A stretch of DNA of 64,000 bases from assembly GCF_002224365.1 (NCBI RefSeq), contig NZ_CP022437.1, positions 2,046,001 to 2,110,000 of the forward strand. Direction: 5' to 3'. This document shows positions 27,923-38,379 of this stretch, piece after piece. The notes beneath the pieces were generated by a model. The model saw only the letters and a list, made by a program, of their open reading frames with translations. It did not search any database and was not told the origin of the DNA. A program made the translations under genes and the position numbers. Source of the stretch: Virgibacillus necropolis (GTDB lineage: Bacteria; Bacillota; Bacilli; Bacillales; Amphibacillaceae). Positions within the stretch are counted from its first letter, which is position 1. Each line of letters opens with the position of its first letter.

Positions 27923-29275
27923 GTGATTAAAAAACTGTTAATTGCTAACAGAGGAGAAATTGCCGTACGAATCATACGTGCGTGCAAAGAAATGGACATT
28001 GAAACTGTAGCTGTTTATTCGGAAGCGGATAAAGATTCGTTACATGTAAAACTAGCAGACGAAGCCTATTGTATCGGACCGACAGCAAGTAAAGACAGTT
28101 ACTTAAACTTTACAAATATCATTAGCACAGCAACATTGACCGAGGTAGATGCGATTCATCCTGGTTATGGGTTTCTAGCAGAAAATGCAGACTTTGCTGA
28201 GATCTGTAATGCTTGTAACATTATTTTCGTAGGACCATCTGCACAATCTATCCAAAAAATGGGTATTAAAGATGTTGCTAGAGATACAATGAAAGCGGCT
28301 AATGTGCCTATCGTACCTGGTTCTGATGGTATTATTGAGGATGAAGAACAAGCTAAAAGTGTTGCAGATGAAATTGGGTACCCGGTGATTATTAAAGCCA
28401 CAGCTGGTGGTGGTGGTAAAGGTATTCGGGTAGCAAGAAACGAAGAGGAACTAATTAAAGGTATTCGGGTTACCCAGAAAGAGGCGGAAACTGCTTTTGG
28501 TAATCCAGGCGTATATATGGAGAAATTCATTGAAGATTTTCGTCATGTTGAAATACAAATCCTTGCAGATCAACATGGAAATGTTGTTCATTTAGGTGAG
28601 CGAGACTGTACGATTCAACGTAGACTACAAAAATTAATAGAAGAGTCTCCTTCACCTGCGCTTACAGAAGATATACGTGAAAAAATGGGAGAAGCATCTG
28701 TTAAAGCAGCAAAAGCCGTTAATTATGTGGGTGCTGGAACAATTGAATATATTTTCGATCGGACAAGTAAATCATTTTATTTTATGGAAATGAATACACG
28801 CATCCAAGTGGAGCACCCCGTTACAGAGATGGTAACAGGAATTGATTTAATAAAAGAACAAATCAAAATAGCAAATAATGAAAAATTGTCTTTCACTCAG
28901 AAAGATGTTGAATTTGAAGGCTGGGCAATTGAATGTCGTATTAATGCAGAGAATCCATTTAAAAACTTCATGCCTTCTCCTGGAAAAATTGATATGTATT
29001 TACCGCCTGGAGGCTTTGGCGTGAGAATTGATTCGGCTGCATATCCTGAATATACTATTCCGCCATATTATGACTCAATGATCGCTAAATTAATTACGTA
29101 TGGACCGACTCGCAAAGATGCAATTAATAGTATGAGACGAGCACTAGATGAGTTTGTTGTCGAAGGGGTCTACACAACAATCCCATTTCATCGTTTGATT
29201 ATGGAACATAAAGTGTTTAAAGATGGTGATTTTAATACGAAGTTTTTAGAAGAAAATCCTATTCTTGAGAAATGA
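27923..29275 (+). CDS. accC: Biotin carboxylase subunit of acetyl-CoA carboxylase
   Basis: A 450-residue ATP-grasp enzyme that carboxylates biotin on AccB. It begins [16 protein letters not shown] and shows [14 protein letters not shown] (ATP loop), the catalytic [14 protein letters not shown] and [14 protein letters not shown] 27923 is the likely start, as AAGGGG (27908-27913) gives the correct spacing. ATG 27914 is too close. Confidence 0.94.
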   Translation: MIKKLLIANRGEIAVRIIRACKEMDIETVAVYSEADKDSLHVKLADEAYCIGPTASKDSYLNFTNIISTATLTEVDAIHPGYGFLAENADFAEICNACNIIFVGPSAQSIQKMGIKDVARDTMKAANVPIVPGSDGIIEDEEQAKSVADEIGYPVIIKATAGGGGKGIRVARNEEELIKGIRVTQKEAETAFGNPGVYMEKFIEDFRHVEIQILADQHGNVVHLGERDCTIQRRLQKLIEESPSPALTEDIREKMGEASVKAAKAVNYVGAGTIEYIFDRTSKSFYFMEMNTRIQVEHPVTEMVTGIDLIKEQIKIANNEKLSFTQKDVEFEGWAIECRINAENPFKNFMPSPGKIDMYLPPGGFGVRIDSAAYPEYTIPPYYDSMIAKLITYGPTRKDAINSMRRALDEFVVEGVYTTIPFHRLIMEHKVFKDGDFNTKFLEENPILEK

Positions 29276-29294
29276 TAAATAAGGGAGTGTTACG

Positions 29295-29687
29295 ATGAGT
29301 GAACAACCTTTGTTAAACGTAAGTGAAGATAACAGTTTAGGTACAGTAGAGATAGCCCCAGAAGTTATTGAAATTATTACAGGTATTTCAGCAACAGAAA
29401 TTGAAGGGTTATCTTCTATGCGTGGGAACTTTGCTTCTGGAGTCGTTGAACGATTTGGTAAAAAATCACACAGTAAAGGTGTTAAAGTAGAATTAACAGA
29501 AACAGGCATCATGATTGATCTTTATGTAGTATTAGATTTTGGCGTATCAATACCACAAGTAGCTCAAAAGCTCCAAACGAATATACGTCAAACTATAAAA
29601 AGCATGACTGCACTTGAAATTGCTGAAATTAATGTTCATGTTGTAGGTATTCAGATGGATGGAAAAGATGGTACAGAAGGTGAATAA
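29295..29687 (+). CDS. yqhY: Asp23/Gls24-family protein YqhY
   Basis: A 130-residue Asp23 (DUF322) protein: IAPEVIEIITGISATEIEGL and the C-terminal NVHVVGIQM are typical. In bacilli this gene is linked to accBC, and the protein has been tied to control of acetyl-CoA carboxylase activity. The reading here rests on family and position. It is followed by a terminator and a repeat array. Confidence 0.9.
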   Translation: MSEQPLLNVSEDNSLGTVEIAPEVIEIITGISATEIEGLSSMRGNFASGVVERFGKKSHSKGVKVELTETGIMIDLYVVLDFGVSIPQVAQKLQTNIRQTIKSMTALEIAEINVHVVGIQMDGKDGTEGE

Positions 29688-29693
29688 TTAAGA

Positions 29694-29727
29694 GAACGGC
29701 TAAGGGTATTTCTTTTAGCCGTTTTTT
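29694..29727 (+). terminator. Terminator after yqhY
   Basis: AACGGCTAA and TTAGCCGTT pair around GGGTATTTC and are followed by T's. Confidence 0.8.
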
Positions 29728-29732
29728 TCTTT

Positions 29733-30012
29733 GTTTAGTCGCCTTCGCTTTTCTTTGTCCAGCTGCGGCTCCTAGCGACTAGCAAATAGATAGAACTGGG
29801 AAAGGTACGTAAAGTTCGACGTACTTTTCCCAGTTCTATCTATTTGTACGTCGCTGAACAGTCGCCTTCGCTTTTCTTTGTCCAGCTGCGGCTCTTAGAA
29901 GCTGCCGTCATAAGCAATGAACACTTCGAATGCTAAGCCCGTGCATTCTACGGTTCCTTGCTTATGCGTCCGCTTCTGAACAGTCGCCTTCGCTTTTCGT
30001 GCTTTATCTAGC
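29733..30012 (+). repeat. Repeat-hairpin-repeat array upstream of nusB
   Basis: A direct repeat containing AGTCGCCTTCGCTTTTC occurs three times (about 29737, 29860 and 29981). The first two copies extend over about 36 bases through GTCCAGCTGCGGCT. Each interval is itself an inverted repeat: 29773-29855 folds into a near-perfect stem of about 35 bp, and 29896-29977 into a long imperfect stem. Intervals differ in sequence, but each is closed by its own complementary pair (AGCGAC/GTCGCT, AGAAGC/GCTTCT). Confidence 0.8.
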
Positions 30013-30068
30013 ATTGGCCTGGTGTTCATGTTATTATTTGTAAAGATAAGTTTAAAGGAGTAATGAAT

Positions 30069-30449
30069 ATGAAACGGCATGCAGCAAGAGAGAAAGCATT
30101 TCAGATACTATTTCAAATAGATTTGAATGAATTAGATCCAACTCAAGCATTGGCTGAACATAATGAAACAGGGGATACTGATTCGTTTTTAGAGAGGCTT
30201 GTAAAGGGTGTAGTGGAACAAAAAGATACTATTGATGATAGTATATCAAACCATTTAGAAAATTGGACGATTAAGCGTATTGCGTCTGTAGAAAAAACAA
30301 TATTACGAATAGCGACCTATGAAATAACGTATCTAGAAGATATTCCAACGAATGTGTCAATCAATGAAGCAGTTGAATTGGCTAATAAATATGGAGATGA
30401 CAAGTCAGGGAAGTTCGTTAATGGTGTTCTATCAAAAATCATAGCTTAA
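30069..30449 (+). CDS. nusB: Transcription antitermination factor NusB
   Basis: A 126-residue all-helical RNA-binding protein that acts with NusE in rRNA antitermination. It starts [16 protein letters not shown] and ends [17 protein letters not shown], both strong signatures. ATG 30069 is better spaced than ATG 30063 from AAAGGAG. It heads the folD-xseA-xseB-ispA run. Confidence 0.93.
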   Translation: MKRHAAREKAFQILFQIDLNELDPTQALAEHNETGDTDSFLERLVKGVVEQKDTIDDSISNHLENWTIKRIASVEKTILRIATYEITYLEDIPTNVSINEAVELANKYGDDKSGKFVNGVLSKIIA

Positions 30450-30465
30450 AAGGGGAATAAATGTC

Positions 30466-31320
30466 ATGCCTGCTGAGATAATTAACGGAAAAGAATTAGC
30501 ACAACAATTAAAAGATAACATGAAAGAGGAAGTATCTAAGTTACGTGAAGAAGGGTTAATACCACATTTAACGGTTGTATTAATTGGTGATAATCCAGCA
30601 TCTAAGTCTTATGTAAAAGGAAAGAAAAAAGCAAGTGCAGAAACAGGTATCGCTTCTGATATTATTGAATTGCCTGAATCTACAAGTGAAGAAAAGTTAC
30701 TCACCATTATAACCGAGCTAAACAATAACCCAGCAGTTCATGGTATTTTGGTTCAATTGCCATTACCAGAACACATAGCAGAGCAAAAAGTAATTGAACA
30801 TATTGATCCGAACAAGGACGTAGATGGATTTCACCCAGTAAATATCGGACGAATGATAACTGGAAAGGATACATTTCTTCCTTGTACACCATTTGGTATC
30901 GTCACAATGCTTAAATCAAAAAATATAACAATTGCGGGTCAACATGTCGTTATTATCGGAAGAAGTAACATAGTTGGAAAACCAGTTGGACAACTTTTAT
31001 TAAATGAAAATGCCACAGTTACATATTGTCACTCGAAAACAAAAGATTTAAAGGAATTTACAAAAATGGCGGATATTTTGATTGTTGCTGTTGGGAAACC
31101 GAATGTGATTAATGCAGCGTATATTAAGCCAGGTGCTGCCGTTATAGATGTTGGTATAAATCGATTAGAGAACGGTTCACTAACGGGTGATGTGGATTTT
31201 GATGAGGCAAAAGATGTTGCGTCATACATCACTCCTGTCCCAAGAGGAGTGGGGCCGATGACCATCACAATGCTTCTTCAGAATACAATTAAGGCTGCCA
31301 AAGGACTGGAATCACAGTGA
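30466..31320 (+). CDS. folD: Methylenetetrahydrofolate dehydrogenase/cyclohydrolase
   Basis: A 284-residue bifunctional enzyme of one-carbon metabolism that interconverts methylene-, methenyl- and formyl-tetrahydrofolate. Visible are [17 protein letters not shown] with the catalytic lysine, [20 protein letters not shown] and the nucleotide-binding [14 protein letters not shown]. It overlaps xseA by 4 bases. Confidence 0.94.
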   Translation: MPAEIINGKELAQQLKDNMKEEVSKLREEGLIPHLTVVLIGDNPASKSYVKGKKKASAETGIASDIIELPESTSEEKLLTIITELNNNPAVHGILVQLPLPEHIAEQKVIEHIDPNKDVDGFHPVNIGRMITGKDTFLPCTPFGIVTMLKSKNITIAGQHVVIIGRSNIVGKPVGQLLLNENATVTYCHSKTKDLKEFTKMADILIVAVGKPNVINAAYIKPGAAVIDVGINRLENGSLTGDVDFDEAKDVASYITPVPRGVGPMTITMLLQNTIKAAKGLESQ

Positions 31321-32669
31321 CCGAACAATATCTTACTGTAACAGCACTCACAAAGTACATTAAACGAAAGTTTGACACGGACCCACATCTAAACCGAGTG
31401 TTCGTAAGAGGTGAAATTTCTAACTTTAAACGTCATAGCCGAGGCCATATGTACCTCACAATTAAGGATGATCAAACTAGGGTGCAATCGGTAATGTTTG
31501 CAGGTAATAATCGGTCATTAAAATTCAATCCAGAGAATGGGATGAAGGTTTTAATCACAGGTAATATCGGTGTTTTTGAGCCATATGGACAATACCAATT
31601 ATATATTCAACAAATGGAACCAGATGGTATAGGTGCACTCTATCTAGCCTTTGAACAATTAAAGGGTAAATTGGCAAAACAAGGTTATTTCGATCAGGAC
31701 CATAAAAAAAACATACCCGTATACCCACAACACATTGGTATTATAACCTCACCAACTGGTGCAGCTGTACGTGATATTATAACCACAATTAAACGGAGAT
31801 ATCCAATCGTTAATCTAACAGTAATTCCAGCACTTGTGCAAGGAGTTAATGCAGCTGATTCTATTGTAAATGGTATTGAACAAGCGAATGACCATACAGA
31901 TTTTGACCTTTTAATCATAGGGCGTGGAGGGGGATCAATTGAAGAATTGTGGAGCTTTAATGAAGAAAAAGTGGCTCAAGCCATATTTCAATCAGAAGTC
32001 CCGATTATTTCAGCAGTTGGTCATGAAACAGATACCACAATAAGTGATTTTGTTTCCGATTTACGGGCCCCTACACCTACAAGTGCAGCTGAACTAGCAG
32101 TACCATCCCAAATCGAATTAAAAGAAAAATTACTGCAGATCAATCGTTCACAGACACGTTTGATTACCAATATGCTTCATACATCATCACAACAGCTTGG
32201 ACGTTTAAATCAATCATATGCTTTTCGGTATCCTGAGCAGCTAGTAAACCAAAAAGAACAAGAATTGGATAAACTAGTAGAACGTTTAAACAAAGCGCTT
32301 CAATTTACAGTAAAGAAAAAAGATGATGCGTTACTAAACAATAAGAAACGATTAATAAGCCATCATCCAGAACGCCAAATACAAAGCGCTAAAAAGCAAA
32401 TTATTCATGTACAAAAACAGCTGCAAAGTAGGATTTCACTCATAACCGAAAAAAAGTCAACACAAATGGTAACTTTTATAGATAAACTTACTTTGTTAAA
32501 TCCGTTGGAAATTATGAAACGTGGATATGCGATTCCGTATGATCAAAAAGGAAATATTATCAAGTCTGGATTACAAACAAGTAAAAATGAACTCATAGAA
32601 GTAAAATTATTAAACGAAGTATTAGCATGTCGAATAGAGGATATAAAGGAGGACGCGACGGATGAATGA
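31317..32669 (+). CDS. xseA: Exodeoxyribonuclease VII large subunit
   Basis: A 450-residue nuclease subunit that degrades single-stranded DNA. It has an N-terminal OB fold ([19 protein letters not shown]), a catalytic core ([38 protein letters not shown]) and a long coiled coil (residues about 260-400). GTG 31317 overlaps the folD stop, and xseB overlaps its end by 8 bases. Confidence 0.94.
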   Translation: MTEQYLTVTALTKYIKRKFDTDPHLNRVFVRGEISNFKRHSRGHMYLTIKDDQTRVQSVMFAGNNRSLKFNPENGMKVLITGNIGVFEPYGQYQLYIQQMEPDGIGALYLAFEQLKGKLAKQGYFDQDHKKNIPVYPQHIGIITSPTGAAVRDIITTIKRRYPIVNLTVIPALVQGVNAADSIVNGIEQANDHTDFDLLIIGRGGGSIEELWSFNEEKVAQAIFQSEVPIISAVGHETDTTISDFVSDLRAPTPTSAAELAVPSQIELKEKLLQINRSQTRLITNMLHTSSQQLGRLNQSYAFRYPEQLVNQKEQELDKLVERLNKALQFTVKKKDDALLNNKKRLISHHPERQIQSAKKQIIHVQKQLQSRISLITEKKSTQMVTFIDKLTLLNPLEIMKRGYAIPYDQKGNIIKSGLQTSKNELIEVKLLNEVLACRIEDIKEDATDE

Positions 32670-32892
32670 AAATGAACTTTCCTTTGAAGAAGCGATGATC
32701 GAACTAGAGAAGATTGTTGAGCAGCTAGAAGAAGGCGATGTTCCATTAGAAAAAGCGATAAACTACTACCAAGAAGGTATGAAGCTATCCAAAGTCTGCA
32801 ATGACAAACTAATAAATGTTCAAGAAAAGATGACAAAAATTATGAATGAACAAGGCGAGTTAAAACCTTTTGACATACAGGAGGAAGAGTAA
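32662..32892 (+). CDS. xseB: Exodeoxyribonuclease VII small subunit
   Basis: A 76-residue helical protein that binds the coiled coil of XseA. It begins [20 protein letters not shown], the family signature, and overlaps xseA by 8 bases and precedes ispA by 2 bases. ATG 32662 follows AGGAGGACGCG. Confidence 0.93.
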   Translation: MNENELSFEEAMIELEKIVEQLEEGDVPLEKAINYYQEGMKLSKVCNDKLINVQEKMTKIMNEQGELKPFDIQEEE

Positions 32893-32894
32893 TC

Positions 32895-33779
32895 GTGCAG
32901 GCGACATTAACTTCTTTTTTAGATGAAAATAAACAATTTATTCAACAGGAATTACATATGGTTCTTAATAAATTAGATATTCCAAAAAGCTTGAAAGAGT
33001 CAATGCTTTATTCGATTGAAGCGGGCGGAAAAAAGCTTAGACCAATATTGTTGATTGCAAGTTTTGACGCATATGGTAAAGACAAACAGAAGATTGTTGC
33101 TCCCGCCATGGCTTTAGAAATGATTCACACTTATTCACTTATACATGATGACTTACCAGCAATGGATGATGATGATATAAGAAGAGGGAAACCTACGAAT
33201 CATATCGTTTTCAATGAAGCCACTGCAATATTAGCTGGTGATGCACTTTTAACTTATAGCTTTGATTTGTTAGCTACAGATCCGCGTTTAACTGATGAAC
33301 AAAAAATTTTCCTAATTAGTGAATTGTCTAAAGCAAGTGGACCAAAAGGAATGGTCGCAGGGCAAATGCTTGATATGGAAGCTGAAAATAAAAAAGTATC
33401 ATTAGAACAACTTGAAAGAATCCATGCACTGAAAACAGGAGAATTAATAAGGTTCGCGATAAAATCAGGTGCTTATATTGGAAATGCAACCGAAACGCAA
33501 CTAACACATTTAGACGAATTTGCGTATTATCTAGGTCTTATTTTTCAAGTGCAGGATGACATATTAGATGTTACAGGCGATCAAGCGATTATTGGGAAAC
33601 CTGTTGGAAGCGACGAGGATAATCAAAAAAGTACCTATCCCAAATTATTAGGCTATGAGGGTGCAGTTGAACAGAAAGAAAGATATCTTCAGCTGGCGAA
33701 AAAGGCATTATATAATGCGAACGCGGATAGCTCTTATTTAATGAAATTGACTGATTACTTTAGTGCACGGGATCACTAA
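32895..33779 (+). CDS. ispA: Farnesyl diphosphate synthase (polyprenyl synthetase)
   Basis: A 294-residue trans-prenyltransferase that joins isopentenyl and dimethylallyl/geranyl diphosphates. It shows the first aspartate-rich motif LIHDDLPAMDDDDIRRG and the second QVQDDILDVTGD, plus GAGGKKLRP-like EAGGKKLRPIL near the N-terminus. GTG 32895 follows AGGAGGAAGAG. OLE RNA begins 46 bases beyond its stop. The dxs gene usually downstream is missing. Confidence 0.93.
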   Translation: MQATLTSFLDENKQFIQQELHMVLNKLDIPKSLKESMLYSIEAGGKKLRPILLIASFDAYGKDKQKIVAPAMALEMIHTYSLIHDDLPAMDDDDIRRGKPTNHIVFNEATAILAGDALLTYSFDLLATDPRLTDEQKIFLISELSKASGPKGMVAGQMLDMEAENKKVSLEQLERIHALKTGELIRFAIKSGAYIGNATETQLTHLDEFAYYLGLIFQVQDDILDVTGDQAIIGKPVGSDEDNQKSTYPKLLGYEGAVEQKERYLQLAKKALYNANADSSYLMKLTDYFSARDH

Positions 33780-33785
33780 CAAAGT

Positions 33786-33814
33786 TAGATAAAATGCGTA
33801 AAATATGATATAAT
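33786..33814 (+). promoter_or_regulatory. Candidate promoter for OLE RNA
   Basis: A perfect TATAAT (33809-33814) lies 12 bases before the predicted RNA 5' end, with a weak -35 TAGATA (33786-33791) at 17-base spacing. OLE could also be part of a longer ispA transcript. Confidence 0.4.
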
Positions 33815-33825
33815 ATGTTTATAAG

Positions 33826-34424
33826 TGGAATGGTGCAGTATTCTAGTCAGTCTTCCGCTCCTGAAGGCGGGCCTAAAAATCCGCCAAAGGGCACATCGAT
33901 GAAGTTCCTTGTGTTGGCTTGAGGCGCCCAGCCTTGGGTCAGTGCTGGGAGTTAAGGTTTTAGGGCGATCCACAAAGGCATGTGGGCGTTGACCCTATTA
34001 CCGCGGAGGCCCATCTCTGTCGTGGTAACTAAGCCTAGGGATCATTATGGAATGGGGTATGAACCTGCATAGTAAGAAAGGGAAAACTTACTTGTAGCGT
34101 AGCCTGCCTTGAGTGGTGTTTGAGGGGATTAGAGCACAAGTTGCAAACTGGTAGGCCACTAGCTTGTAATTTTCATCTCTATGAAATCATCACTGCAAAA
34201 GAGGCTAGGGGGCGCCAAAAAGGCTGCTGAGGAAATCTCCTAGACTGTTCTATTGACGTTTGAAAGGGATTATAGTGTGGACTAAGTGGTAATCCAGTCT
34301 AACTTTTGGTGACAAAGTTAAGATAGGTTTAAAGGGGAACCGCCCTTATGGCAACATGGGGTACTTATTTGGGAAAACCTACTGGACCTAAGCCGCAGTT
34401 TTTACCTTTTGAATGACCATTCCA
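33826..34424 (+). ncRNA. ole: OLE RNA (ornate large extremophilic RNA)
   Basis: About 600 bases with no open frame, many short complementary segments and G/A-rich internal loops. The ends pair perfectly: TGGAATGGT at 33826-33834 with ACCATTCCA at 34416-34424. Inside are hairpins such as GGCGG/CCGCC (33866-33885) and CCCAGC/GCTGGG (33929-33950). Length, position after ispA, and the membrane-protein gene directly after it match the OLE RNA/OapA locus described from Bacillus halodurans. OLE RNA forms a membrane-associated complex with OapA and is linked there to cold, ethanol and magnesium stress tolerance. The identity here is by pattern, not by alignment. Confidence 0.87.
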
Positions 34425-34454
34425 TTCCTACATAAAATAAGTTTGAGGTATAAA

Positions 34455-35054
34455 ATGAAATCACAAATAAAACGATCTATGAAATTTAGTTTAACGATTG
34501 CCGTTATCACTTTTGTGTTAGCGGCTATTTTTTCAATTATTTCTTCTTCTATTTTAAGTGGCGTGATTTGGATACTTGGACTTCTAATTGTCTTAATCAT
34601 TGTCTCAATTGGAGTTATATTTGATATGCTTGGCATAGCGTCAACTGCAGCAAATGAACAACCATTTCATGCGATGGCAGCTGAGAAAGTTCCAGGTGCA
34701 AAAGAAGCTGTTATCATTATTCGTAATGCTGATAAATTTGCTAGCTTTTGTAATGATGTTATTGGTGATATTTCAGGAATTGTCAGTGGTACCGCAACTG
34801 CCATAGTTGTACTACAAATAGCCGATTTATTTGGCGAGGGTGACGGCTCGACATTGCAGTTAACATTGTCGGTAGTACTAACAAGTATTGTGGCTGCCAT
34901 AACGGTAGGCGGGAAGGCTTTAGGTAAGTATTTTGCTATTAATGCTTCAACAAATATCATCTTTTTTGCGGGTAAAATGATATCAATCATAGAACGTAGA
35001 TTTAAAATAAAAATCCTTCCAAAAAATGAAAAGCAATACAACAAGATCAAATAA
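34455..35054 (+). CDS. oapA: OLE-associated membrane protein OapA
   Basis: A 199-residue membrane protein with about four hydrophobic segments (residues about 10-30, 33-55, 100-118 and 125-150), a basic N-terminus (KSQIKRSMK) and a basic C-terminus (RRFKIKILPKNEK). A motif-rich loop GIASTAANEQPFHAMAAEKV resembles the DUF21/CNNM type. It is the expected protein partner of the adjacent OLE RNA, which it recruits to the membrane. ATG 34455 follows GAGGT. An upstream in-frame extension to 34413 overlaps the RNA. Confidence 0.82.
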   Translation: MKSQIKRSMKFSLTIAVITFVLAAIFSIISSSILSGVIWILGLLIVLIIVSIGVIFDMLGIASTAANEQPFHAMAAEKVPGAKEAVIIIRNADKFASFCNDVIGDISGIVSGTATAIVVLQIADLFGEGDGSTLQLTLSVVLTSIVAAITVGGKALGKYFAINASTNIIFFAGKMISIIERRFKIKILPKNEKQYNKIK

Positions 35055-35077
35055 AAAAGTAAAGGATTTAAATAAAC

Positions 35078-35905
35078 ATGGGTAAAAAACGTTTAGATGT
35101 ATTATTAGTTGAACGAAATTTAATGGAAACGCGCGAGAAAGCAAAACGGTCGATCATGGCGGGACTTGTATTTTCTGAACAAATTCGACTGGACAAGCCT
35201 GGCGTTAAGGTTGATGAGGATATCCCGATAACAGTAAAAGGAAAGTTGATCCCTTATGTAGGTAGAGGTGGTTTGAAACTTGAAAAGGCACTTCATACGT
35301 TTTCCCTTGAAATATCTAACAAAATTATGATTGATGTAGGATCGTCAACTGGTGGTTTTACAGATTGTGCTTTACAAAACGGCGTAAGGCAATGTTATGC
35401 AATAGATGTTGGTTATAACCAATTGGATTGGAAATTAAGAAACGATGAACGTGTTTTTGTTATGGAACGAACCAATTTCAGGTATGTAACACCTGATATG
35501 CTTCAAAATGGTACACCTAACTTTGCAACTATTGACGTTTCGTTTATATCATTAAAATTAATTTTACCAGTGTTGAAACAATTACTAACAGAAAATAGTG
35601 ATATTGTTGCTCTAATCAAACCACAATTTGAAGCCGGAAGAGAACAAGTTGGAAAAAAGGGAATTGTTCGCGATAAAACGGTACACTTCCAAGTTTTGGA
35701 GAAAATTACTCGGTTTGCTTTGAAGGAAGGATATGAACTATACGATCTAACTTTTTCCCCAATTACAGGTGGTGATGGGAATATTGAGTTTCTAATCCAT
35801 CTTGGATGGAAAAATGAAAAAAAAGGTATTCCTCTGGATCCAATAATGTTAAAAGATGTGTTAGAACAAGCACATACGAACTTTATTGCACAAAGACATA
35901 ATTAA
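35078..35905 (+). CDS. yqxC: TlyA-family rRNA methyltransferase YqxC
   Basis: A 275-residue protein with an N-terminal S4 RNA-binding domain (KKRLDVLLVERNLMETREKA) and an FtsJ-like methyltransferase domain (DVGSSTGGFTDCALQNG, then IDVSFISLKLILP). The family methylates ribosomal RNA and was once called hemolysin A. It lies upstream of argR as in other bacilli. In B. subtilis dxs precedes it, but here oapA takes that place. Confidence 0.91.
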   Translation: MGKKRLDVLLVERNLMETREKAKRSIMAGLVFSEQIRLDKPGVKVDEDIPITVKGKLIPYVGRGGLKLEKALHTFSLEISNKIMIDVGSSTGGFTDCALQNGVRQCYAIDVGYNQLDWKLRNDERVFVMERTNFRYVTPDMLQNGTPNFATIDVSFISLKLILPVLKQLLTENSDIVALIKPQFEAGREQVGKKGIVRDKTVHFQVLEKITRFALKEGYELYDLTFSPITGGDGNIEFLIHLGWKNEKKGIPLDPIMLKDVLEQAHTNFIAQRHN

Positions 35906-35940
35906 TTAGATAGGTGTAGTAAAACGTTTGGGGGATAGAC

Positions 35941-36390
35941 ATGAGCAAAACGCAACGACAAATTAAAATTCGGGAGTTAATCACGTCATGCGATATTGAA
36001 ACTCAAGACGAACTTGTAGAAGAATTACGAAAGTTAGGTTTTAACATTACACAAAAAACCGTATCGCGTGATATAAACGAATTGCATTTAGTTAAAGTAC
36101 CTACCCCAAGAGGAAAAAGCAAATACAGCCTACCTTCTGATCATCGGTTTAATCCTTCTGATAAATTAAGACGATTAATACAAGACGCCTTTGTTAAAAT
36201 TGATCATGCTAGTCATTTTATTGTGTTAAAAACTCTTCCAGGAAACGCACAAGCAGTCGGGGTTTTAATTGATCATCTGGAATGGCAAGAGATAATGGGT
36301 ACCATATGTGGTGATGATACATGTATGATTATATGCAAAAATGAAGCAGATTCGGTTCTAATAAAAGAACGATTTCTAAATATGTTGTAA
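35941..36390 (+). CDS. argR: Arginine repressor ArgR/AhrC
   Basis: A 149-residue regulator of arginine biosynthesis and breakdown. It has an N-terminal winged helix ([26 protein letters not shown]) and a C-terminal hexamerisation/arginine-binding domain ([33 protein letters not shown]). GGGGGATAGAC precedes ATG 35941. Conserved position before recN. Confidence 0.94.
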   Translation: MSKTQRQIKIRELITSCDIETQDELVEELRKLGFNITQKTVSRDINELHLVKVPTPRGKSKYSLPSDHRFNPSDKLRRLIQDAFVKIDHASHFIVLKTLPGNAQAVGVLIDHLEWQEIMGTICGDDTCMIICKNEADSVLIKERFLNML

Positions 36391-36415
36391 TGTTATATAA
36401 GAGGTGACGAATGAT

Positions 36416-38140
36416 ATGTTAACAGAACTATCTATTCATGATTTCGCAATAATTGATAATTTATCCTTAACATTTCATGAAGGTTTGACCGTCTTAACAG
36501 GCGAGACGGGTGCAGGTAAATCAATTATTATCGATGCAGTACAGTTATTAGTTGGTGGACGCGGATCAGTTGAATTTGTAAGACATGGTACAACAAAAGC
36601 TGAAATAGAAGGTTTATTTTCAATCGATAATCAAAAACATCCTATATTTAAAATTGGAAAAGATTTCGGTATCGAAATACCAGATAACATGGTTGTATTA
36701 CAACGTACCATTACTTCGAGAGGTAAAAGTATTTGCCGAGTCAATGGTAAATTAGTTACCTTGGCCATACTAAAAGAATTCGGAAAAACACTTATTGATA
36801 TACATAGTCAGCATGAAACTCAAGCCTTAATGGACCCAGAAAATCATATTGGCCTACTCGACTTATATGATACACAAGTGATTAATCAAGCGAAACTTGA
36901 ATACCATAAGTTATATGAACGGTTGCAACTGCTTCAAAAAAGGTATAAAGAACTTAGTGAAAATGAACAAGAAATGGCGCATCGTTTAGACCTTTTAACT
37001 TTTCAAATGGATGAACTAGGACAAGCCAACTTAGAGCCAAATGAAGACACTACATTGGAGGAAGAGCGAAGTAATTTGGCTAACTTTGATCGAATCTATG
37101 TTGGTATTCAGGACGCTTATAATGCTTTATATGGTGATCAAAAAGGAATAGAATGGCTAAGTATGGCAGTGCAATCTCTTGAAAATAATAAGAATTATGA
37201 TCCGTTTATCGCCAAAAAAGCAGAAGAGCTTGCAAATCAGTTCTACATGGTCGAGGAATTATCATTCGATTTACGTAACTATAGTGACACACTACAGTAT
37301 GATCCTACACGGTTAAATGAAATTGAAGAAAGATTAAGCGAAATAAATCGGTTGAAGAAGAAATATGGTTCTACAGTCAATGAAATTATTGACTACATGG
37401 GAAAGATTCAAGAAGAGATGGAAGAAATAACAAACAAGGATTCCCATCTTGCGAAACTGCAAGGTCAAATTAATGAAACAAAACAAGACGCTTATTTAGA
37501 AGCTAAGCAACTTCATGATATTCGAAAAAAGGCTGCAAAAGAATTAACAAAAGAAATTCATTATGAACTAAAAGATTTATATTTGGATAAGGCTACCTTT
37601 TCCATAGCATTTACAAGCAAGGAAGACATCGAAGCTGAAAATGGTCTTAATCAAGCTTTAAAGTTACATAAAAATGGATTTGATTTTATTACATTTTTAA
37701 TTTCGACTAATCCGGGTGAACCACTTAAAGAACTAAACAAAGTTGCTTCTGGCGGAGAACTGTCCAGAATAATGTTAGCTCTTAAAAAAATATTTGCGAA
37801 ACACCAGGGCGTAACAAGCGTAATCTTTGACGAAGTTGATACTGGAGTTAGCGGACGAGTTGCTCAGGCCATTGCTGAAAAAATTATTCGTGTATCAGAG
37901 CAATCGCAGGTATTATGCATTACCCATTTACCTCAGGTTGCCTCAATGGCAGATACACACAACTTAATTGAAAAAGTTGAAAAAGATAAGCGGACAATCA
38001 CTTATGTGAAGGAGCTTTCAAAAGTTCAACAAATTGATGAATTAAGCAGAATGATTACAGGAGCAAAGTTAACGGAGACAGCAAAACAACATGCAAAAGA
38101 GATGCTTCTTTTAGCGGATTCTATAAAACAGAAAATATAA
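36416..38140 (+). CDS. recN: DNA repair ATPase RecN
   Basis: A 574-residue SMC-like protein for double-strand break repair. It shows Walker A LTGETGAGKSIIIDAV, a long central coiled coil (residues about 155-370), the signature VASGGELSRIMLALK and Walker B SVIFDEVDTGVSG. ATG 36416 fits AGAGGTG. GTG 36404 in the same frame lies on the ribosome binding site. A terminator follows at 38155-38187. Confidence 0.93.
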   Translation: MLTELSIHDFAIIDNLSLTFHEGLTVLTGETGAGKSIIIDAVQLLVGGRGSVEFVRHGTTKAEIEGLFSIDNQKHPIFKIGKDFGIEIPDNMVVLQRTITSRGKSICRVNGKLVTLAILKEFGKTLIDIHSQHETQALMDPENHIGLLDLYDTQVINQAKLEYHKLYERLQLLQKRYKELSENEQEMAHRLDLLTFQMDELGQANLEPNEDTTLEEERSNLANFDRIYVGIQDAYNALYGDQKGIEWLSMAVQSLENNKNYDPFIAKKAEELANQFYMVEELSFDLRNYSDTLQYDPTRLNEIEERLSEINRLKKKYGSTVNEIIDYMGKIQEEMEEITNKDSHLAKLQGQINETKQDAYLEAKQLHDIRKKAAKELTKEIHYELKDLYLDKATFSIAFTSKEDIEAENGLNQALKLHKNGFDFITFLISTNPGEPLKELNKVASGGELSRIMLALKKIFAKHQGVTSVIFDEVDTGVSGRVAQAIAEKIIRVSEQSQVLCITHLPQVASMADTHNLIEKVEKDKRTITYVKELSKVQQIDELSRMITGAKLTETAKQHAKEMLLLADSIKQKI

Positions 38141-38154
38141 TGGATAAGATTAAC

Positions 38155-38187
38155 CAAAAACCAGAAGATAAGTTATCTGGTTTTTTT
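38155..38187 (+). terminator. Terminator after recN
   Basis: AAACCAGA..ATAA and TTATCTGGTTT pair and are followed by a T run. Confidence 0.75.
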
Positions 38188-38379
38188 ATTTTTGACTTAT
38201 AATTTTTTTCTAGCTCACACTTTCTTGAGGGCTTGCGCTTTTCTTTATTATACGTTTTTTTTAAAAGGAAATGATACACAGGTTTACTTGTTATTAACCA
38301 GTTTAAAAACATGTTGGTTCGGTCAAATTATAAGTACAGACAAAAGATTTGGGTTGGGAACCTTAGGAGAGTGGAATGA

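Noticed and set aside
29733-30012. CRISPR array
   Set aside because: Only three repeats, the third incomplete. Spacers of about 80 bases are themselves inverted repeats, and there are no cas genes.
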